DNA of 12,562 nucleotides, taken from NCBI GenBank assembly GCA_910592005.1, contig CAJVPP010003110.1:1-12562 (forward strand), written 5' to 3'. Positions 7,851 through 12,562 of the stretch are shown one piece after another. This DNA comes from Funneliformis mosseae. Its lineage: Eukaryota; Glomeromycota; Glomeromycetes; Glomerales; Glomeraceae. The position numbers were made by a program, and so were the translations under genes. The number at the start of each line of letters is the position of its first letter. Positions within the stretch are counted from its first letter, which is position 1. Under the pieces are notes generated by a model. It saw only the letters and a list, made by a program, of their open reading frames with translations, did no database searches and was not told the origin of the DNA.

Positions 7851-8089
7851 TTCTTCAGGTGGGGATTGATATCCTCAGTGGTAATTATTGGTTTAAACCA
7901 ATCATCAAAAAGTTTATTCTTTAACATTTGATCCTGACTATATGAGGGATTTGAAATGAACCATTCAATCTCATATTCATTATTTTCCTCAGAATGGGAT
8001 GGATTATCTGTGATATAGTTATTTTCAATAGAAAGAATATAACCAGTTTCTTTATCTGATTCAAAGTTTAAGAAAAATACTTCTGATTC

Positions 8090-8584
8090 TTCTGGTATTC
8101 GTGATAAAGCATCAGAATTTGCATTAGCTTTTCCAGGTCTATGTTTAATAGTGAACTTATATTGCTGCAGTTCCATTACCTATCTTGCTTTTTGACTTTT
8201 AAATAATTTGGAAGTTTATAACCATTTCAAAGCTGAATGATCAGTTATAAATACAAGAGGTTTCATGCCTAAATAATAATGAAAGTATTTTATGGCCCAT
8301 ACAACTGCTAAACATTCTTGATCAGTAATAGCATAATTATTTTCAGCTGAATTTAAACTCTGACTTGCATAAGCAATAACATGTTCCTTTCTATCTAATT
8401 ATTCTTGTGAAAGAACAACTCCTAGACCTATTCCTGATGCGTTCATGTAGATGATAAATAGTCTATTAAAATCAGGGTAATTTAAGATCAGAGTTTTGAT
8501 TAACATCTCTTTTAGTCTATCGAATACTATTTGTTGTTTGTCTCCCCAAAGGAAAGGTTCATCTTTCTTTAATAAAGTAAGCAT
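8090..8584 (-). pseudogene. RNase H domain of the Ty3/gypsy Pol (decayed)
   Basis: RNase H would degrade the RNA strand of the RNA-DNA hybrid during reverse transcription. Readable in order: LFIIYMNASGIGLGVVLSQE, HVIAYASQSLNSAENNYAI, TDQECLAVVWAIKYFHYY, FITDHSALKWL, and the C-terminal signature KFTIKHRPGKANANSDALS. The first catalytic Asp, expected in a (T)DAS motif, is Asn here (codon AAC at 8441-8443), a one-step G-to-A change. The Glu (QECLAV) and a later Asp (TDHS) remain. Stops: SQE*LDRK, KWL*TSK (Gln), KAR*VMEL (Trp, TAG). The frame continues from the RT connection (LTLLKKDEPFLWGDKQQ) and runs on to about 7823 as a charged spacer (ESDKETGYIL, NEYEIEWFISNP). Confidence 0.88.
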
Positions 8585-9370
8585 AGGTCGAGCAATCTTT
8601 GAAAAATCCTTTATAAACTTCTGATAGTATGAAGATTTATCAGTCTTTGGAAGTTCTTGACTTTAATTATCTTTTCAGGATCTGAGCAAATTCTGTTTTA
8701 TCTTACTACATGTCCTAAGAAATGAATATTCAGTAAGCAAAAATAGTAATTCTTTAACTTAATTTTTAAGTTTGCATTCCGAATAGCTTTGAATACTTGG
8801 CATATATAGTCTATATGCATTTCAAAGCTTTCTTTTAAATAGATTATTATATCATCTATATATACAGCAATGAAATCTCTAAAAAAATCTTGTAATACTT
8901 TATTCATTAATCTTTGAAAAGTTCCTAGTGTATAACTTAGTCCGAAAGGCATTACTAAAAATTCATATAACCTAAAAAGTGTTATAAATACTATTTTTTC
9001 TATATCTGCTTCATCTATAGCTACTTACCAATATTCACTTACCAGATCCAATGTAGTAAATCATTGGGCAGCTTCAAAACTTTCTAATAGGTTATCGATT
9101 CAGGGTAAAGGATAAATATTAGCTTTAATAATAGCATTTAATTTGCGATAGTCAATACAAATTCTTTTGTCACTACCTTTCTTATCTACAATTATTACGG
9201 GTGAAGCTCAAGGGCTTGAGGACTTTTGGACCATCCTTGTTCTTTCATTTTAACTATTTCATTCTTAAGGAATTCTCGATTCTTTGGATTAGTTCGATAT
9301 AGAGTTTATATAATAAGCGTAATATCGCCGGTTAAAATCTGATATTTTATAAGATTTATTCTTCTGATTC
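8585..9370 (-). pseudogene. Reverse transcriptase of the Ty3/gypsy Pol (decayed)
   Basis: This would copy element RNA into cDNA. The N-terminal run is TGDITLII*TLYRTNPKNRE, NEIVKMKEQGW, and after a shift KSSSP*ASPVIIVDKKGSD, RICIDYRKLNAIIKANIYPL, FTTLDLVSEYW*VAID. Then MPFGLSYTLGTFQRLMNKVL, with the catalytic box AVYIDDIIIY (YIDD at 8851-8862), and LKNYYFCLLNIHFLGHVVR. Stops fit Trp (SP*ASP, AQ*FTT), Arg (LP*IDN) and Gln (YW*VAI, VVR*NRI). Near 8630-8655 VKNFP jumps to YYQKFIKDFSKIARPML with a shift and about ten residues missing, including the usual LRGFLGL-type connection motif. Catalytic residues survive but the gene is broken. Confidence 0.9.
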
Positions 9371-9780
9371 TAGTCTGACTCTTAACACAATATCAGAATG
9401 ATTATTTAGAAGAGCTTGAAAGAGTCCTTATTGATGATAATCAAGTGATCCAGTTTGATTTATAGGTGTAGATTCGCCTTAGACGGTTTCAGCTAAAAAC
9501 ACTACTAGATTTATATTGGCATTTATTGAGTTGACATTATTATCATCATCTGTTTTAGCTTTGGAACTTTTTGAAAAGTAGAAATTTATCTATGGGTTAA
9601 ATTCTAGTTCACCTTGGTTGTTGAATCTTCTTTAGAGTAATCAGAGAAATAAATTAGCATTTTTTTAAGGCATTCCTCTTTGTATTCTTCTTCTGAAATC
9701 TCTTCTAATGCATTGTGAGTTACCACTTTCAAGATTTTCATAAAGGTAATCAGGATTCAAATAATGGTCTGATCTTTTCT
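9371..9780 (-). pseudogene. Protease-to-RT linker of Pol (decayed)
   Basis: Read through stops, this gives VFLAETV*GESTPIN and SLDYHQ*GLFQALLNNHSD, followed by the approach to the RT fingers. The stops again fit Gln. The YHQ-GLFQALLNNHSD wording is typical of the spacer just before the RT in Ty3/gypsy elements. No catalytic motif is expected here. The right half (about 9560-9780) is poorly readable. Confidence 0.5.
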
Positions 9781-10457
9781 AATAGTTAAGGTGGATTTTT
9801 TCCAATCCATGTTGGCATTTGAATTTCAGAGACAATCATTATCCAATATCAAAATTTTGTCTCTAGATTCTAGAACTTGAAAGGAAGTTAGAATTTTGAT
9901 CCTTCCTATTACTATGGGTACATCGTCTATGATTTCTAAGAAGCAAGTCCTAACTCCATTGGCTGTGACTATGATCATTTCGAAGTGCAATCGATTTTAT
10001 ATCCTAACCTATCATGCAAGGTTTTCATAATTATGTTCATGGCTACGTCACTATCAATTATAGCAATTTGGGCTTTCTTTCTAATCTATAAGGTACATTT
10101 AGCTGCAGAGGTAGATTTATCATCACTTTCAACTAAATTAGCTTCTTTTGATTCTTCTAAAGCTTTTTCCTTAGATCTCCTTACAGCCCTAACTAGACCA
10201 GAACAATAATTTGGAATGATGTGAGCAGCTTGTCTAACTGATAATCTGCATAAAAAATTTTAGAGGTAAGTGATGATGTTGAACTCCGTTAATTGTTCAA
10301 TTGGTGCTAGCATTAATCTTCTCTTTATATTCTTAGGATTACTTGGAACTTTGATTTTTGTTAGAACGGGATTTGTCTGCACAAATTCTTTTGCAATATT
10401 TGGAATAGCAGTTAACTTAAGAAACCTTCTAAGATTTTCTTCTCTTTTAGACTCCAC
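9780..10457 (-). pseudogene. Retropepsin-type aspartic protease region with N-terminal spacer (decayed)
   Basis: The protease would cut the Gag-Pol polyprotein. A single minus-strand frame runs from 10457 to about 9978 with only two stops, TAA at 10260-10262 and TAG at 10086-10088. The first part reads RRFLKLTAIPNIAKEF, APIEQLTEFNIITYL and, past the stop, RQAAHIIPNYCSGLVRAV. The active site reads IAIIDSDVAMNI at 10047-10061: the catalytic Asp is kept but the usual DSG or DTG is DSD, a one-step Gly-to-Asp (G-to-A) change. After a one-base shift near 9980 the flap and C-terminal half follow: MIIVTANGVRTCFLEI, FQVLESRDKILILDNDCL and INWEKSTLTI-like text (NMDWKKSTLTI). The LILxND-L motif matches the retropepsin hydrophobic-hydrophobic-Gly region with Gly replaced by Asp. 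Confidence 0.82.
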
Positions 10458-10499
10458 GTATTTGATTCTTCAGTTTTTTGACATTAGATTATCATAGTA

Positions 10500-12174
10500 C
10501 AGTCTCGATCAGGTATTCAGGTAAATTTTATACTCTTTATTTTTGTCTGTTTTATAGTTATAGTTGTTATGATCTTTGTCAAGATATAGATCAGCTAAAT
10601 GCATTTCTCTAGTTTCGCTAAAATGGAATCTATGATTATCTAGATGATATCTTCGAAACTAAGTACAATTTCTTGCAATATGTCCTAAAGCATTAATGTT
10701 ATAACAGGTAAAATTGCTAGGTCTGGTATTTTAAGATTAGTAAATGTTTGTAGTAGGTCTGATATTCTGAGGCCTGTAAGTAGTCTCATTAGGCCTGTTT
10801 CTTCTTCTTAGAACCTGTGGCTGAGCTAATATTGCAGAAGATAAATTGGCATAATTTATGGTAAGTTATTCTAATTTCTTTGTGAGTTTGTCTATTTTAG
10901 TATTAACAATCAGAGTGGATTTTAGTGAAGCAAGAGTAAAAGTAAAAAGGGTTATACTTGTATCCCTTGGAGTTTTTCTAGTAGTGAAATTATAACCAAT
11001 TTTAATATTTCTAGTGGCGTTTATTATGACAACTAAGGCATTAGAGTTTTATGTATACACTATTAGGATATATGCTTGATTTAGTCCTATAAGAAACATT
11101 CATTTCTATTGAGCATTATCAGTCAATCCTACCCTTTTTACTAACTTACAGAACTTATTAGCATAAGAATCTACCAATTTATCTGAATGTTATTGTAAGG
11201 AAGTTAATTTCTGATACTATTAATTTTTTAGATTTTATTAATAAACCGCGTGTTAAAATATATTCACAAAATTGTTTTCATTATTAGTAGTTATAGCCCA
11301 ATTATCTCCCATAGTCACTTTATTTTCTTCAAACCAGTCAGCTACAGCTCCTTTTAAGTATCCTCCAGCTATAGTCTTCTTCCTTGCAACATCAATCTAT
11401 CAGTTGATAGTGGTGGCTTTTTTAAAAGCAGCAAACCATTCTATAAGATCTTCAGTTTCAGTACCATAAAAAATAATCAACCTTTGCTATGATTTGTTAA
11501 GTTTATCCTAATGCATTTAATTGAGCTCTATCTATTCCAAAGATTCCTTTGAGAGCTAATCTTATTTGTTTACCAGTAGCTGCTATTATTGCTTCTGGTG
11601 GAGGAGTAGTAACTGGATTTGTTGATAAACTAGTTGCAGAGGGTACTGGAGAGGCAATTAGTTGTCAAAGTAATTGCTGATCTTTTTGAATTTGTATTAA
11701 ATTCTGGTCAAAGATTTCTATGTATACTTTTAATAAAATAGATTGATCATCAGGTTATTAAAAGCAATTTGTTTCGAAAGAAATACCTTGAACATACAAA
11801 TATATTACTTCTGATAAAAAAGGTATAATCCTATATCAGAGACTAGAAAACAACTAATAAATTATCTTAATTAATTGACTATTACGATGTTCTGATATTG
11901 GAGTATTACTTAATTGTTCAAATAGATTGAAAGCAATAACTGATCTTGCTGTGTAAGTTTTAGTCTGATATTCATAATAAAACCAATTCCAAAAATTTTG
12001 AAAATTATTTGAAAGTGTATTAAATAGAGGGGATGGATAATACCAACTGCAAGCATAGGGGAAATTTAAATAATATCTCACAATATGTTCTACTGTATTT
12101 CTCTCAATTGCTTCAAAATTCATATACCTCGCTATTTCATCAGCGGTGTTAACCCTACGCTCAGCCCGTCGAAC
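10500..12174 (-). pseudogene. Gag region of the Ty3/gypsy element (decayed)
   Basis: Gag would form the virus-like particle and package element RNA. The best frame starts before the Met at 12121-12123. It is open back to a TAA at 12175-12177 and reads RRAERRVNTADEIARY and then MNFEAIERNTVEHIVRYY, WYYPSPLFNTLSNNFQNFWN, TYTARSVIAFNLFEQLSNTP, ending at 11854. A Pro/Ala-rich linker (NPVTTPPPEAIIAATGKQ) follows near 11600. The Retrotrans_gag-type core is then seen at about 11480-10930 with many stops: FYGTETEDLIEWFAAFKKAT, AGGYLKGAVADWFEEN, LVDSYANKFCKLVKRVGLTD, MFLIGLNQAYI. A CCHC zinc knuckle lies at 10665-10706 but reads C-YNI-NALGH-IARN-C: the second Cys is Ile. After it come HLADLYLDKDHNNYNYK and a spacer to the protease. 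The true start codon is not determined and may be lost. Confidence 0.8.
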
Positions 12175-12562
12175 TTAAGGTAACTATGACTTAATAACAG
12201 GGAGTAACGTGCGAGAAACTACTAAGTTACTATGGAATAAGTCCTATTACAATCAACCTTAGGTTTATACTTTTAGATGAGTAAATAACTTTAACAATTT
12301 GTAAACACGATAAACACAATTGACACATTGAAGGATTTTTATATATGTAGTTTAGAAAGAAATTCCTTTATTGTAGAGATTTGTATCCTTAGCAATCCTT
12401 AACCTTAGATTCTAAATCTTGAACTCAAACTATTGAGTTTATACTGTTATCTTTGCCCTTTTACAAGGACAAATTTCTATCCTACTTATACAAAAATACA
12501 ATTATAAGAATTTACTATCTAATGCTAAACTATTTTATAACAATAAGATAAATATAAAAGAT
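12175..12562 (-). other. Presumed leader and 5' LTR region of the retroelement
   Basis: This lies directly upstream of Gag on the minus strand and contains no coding frame. The 5' LTR and leader should be here by position. A TATA-like element is present (listed separately). A short stem CCTT-GTAA-AAGG occurs at about 12460-12471. I could not fix the LTR ends (TG...CA) or a tRNA primer-binding site, and no second LTR copy is visible in the window to define it. The LTR assignment is therefore positional. Confidence 0.4.
12336..12345 (-). promoter_or_regulatory. Candidate TATA box of the retroelement promoter
   Basis: On the minus strand CATATATAAAAATCC contains TATATAAAAA, about 160 bases before the open Gag frame. 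Position and sequence suit an LTR promoter. In DNA this A+T-rich such words are common, so the call rests mainly on location. Confidence 0.3.

Larger units (their letters stand above)
6310..12562 (-). mobile_element. Degraded Ty3/gypsy LTR retrotransposon, 3' end not found
   Basis: Read right to left, the domain order is Gag, zinc knuckle, aspartic protease, reverse transcriptase, RNase H, Cys/His module, HHCC zinc domain and DDE integrase. RNase H before integrase is the order of Ty3/gypsy (Metaviridae), as opposed to Ty1/copia. Gag and Pol probably formed one long frame. Every domain carries stops or shifts, so the copy cannot encode its own movement. The presumed 5' LTR/leader occupies the right end of the window and may be cut by it. 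The 3' LTR was not recognised. No primer-binding site or polypurine tract could be assigned. Confidence 0.9.

Noticed and set aside
9985..10209. A 74-codon plus-strand frame
   Set aside because: It lies antisense to the protease region of the retroelement, whose minus-strand reading has recognisable active-site motifs.
10270..10497. A 75-codon plus-strand frame
   Set aside because: It is antisense to the Gag-protease spacer (APIEQLTEFNIITYL on the minus strand) and has no independent support.
11272..11469. A 65-codon plus-strand frame
   Set aside because: It is antisense to the Retrotrans_gag-type core (AGGYLKGAVADWF on the minus strand).
1257..12174. Reading TGA as Trp to rescue the frames (alternative genetic code or mitochondrial DNA)
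   Set aside because: Many stops are TAA and TAG at Gln or Trp positions and there are frameshifts, so recoding TGA would not restore any gene. The content is nuclear mobile elements.
1..12562. CRISPR arrays, tRNA or rRNA genes, bacterial operons
   Set aside because: No regularly spaced repeats, no cloverleaf or rRNA landmarks and no prokaryotic gene organisation were seen on either strand. The GTTCGA word at about 12169-12174 recalls a tRNA T-loop, but no tRNA fold surrounds it.

Overview
The window is eukaryotic nuclear DNA, extremely A+T-rich (roughly four fifths A+T by eye). It contains no intact gene that I can defend. The spliceosomal-type introns, a Tc1/mariner transposase, a Ty3/gypsy retroelement and a SAM-domain relic point to a repeat-rich fungus. 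The wording of the transposase, Gag-Pol and SAM-type remnants resembles families I remember as abundant in arbuscular mycorrhizal fungi (Glomeromycotina, Rhizophagus/Gigaspora type). That placement is from memory and was not checked by a search.

Layout. 1-1256: A+T-rich non-coding DNA with a degenerate ACTC-type repeat, a 36-base near-perfect palindrome and a small tandem repeat. 1257-2340 (+): a decayed Tc1/mariner transposase with two recognisable introns, several stops and a lost catalytic Asp. 2426-4361 (-): a heavily decayed, previously open gene or pair of genes, readable only by reading through stops. Its C-terminal end is a SAM-like domain, and a putative intron and a low-complexity patch lie in the middle. 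4362-6240: mostly structureless A+T-rich DNA with two imperfect inverted repeats. About 6310-12562 (-): one Ty3/gypsy retrotransposon read right to left (5' region/LTR, Gag, protease, reverse transcriptase, RNase H, a Cys/His module, integrase), full of stops and frameshifts. It appears to lack its 3' end.

Across all three relics most internal stops sit where Gln, Trp or Arg is expected, so single C-to-T or G-to-A transitions explain them. This suggests methylation-linked or RIP-like decay. One short stretch at the retroelement's 5' end (12124-12222) has escaped: it is about half G+C, carries seven CpGs, and is open in the Gag frame.

The genes do not form a working pathway. This is a graveyard of mobile elements around a dead host-type or element-borne SAM gene. 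I found no evidence of a novel active system. The best leads are the SAM-type gene hidden by stop codons, the Cys/His module between RNase H and integrase, and the CpG-preserved island.
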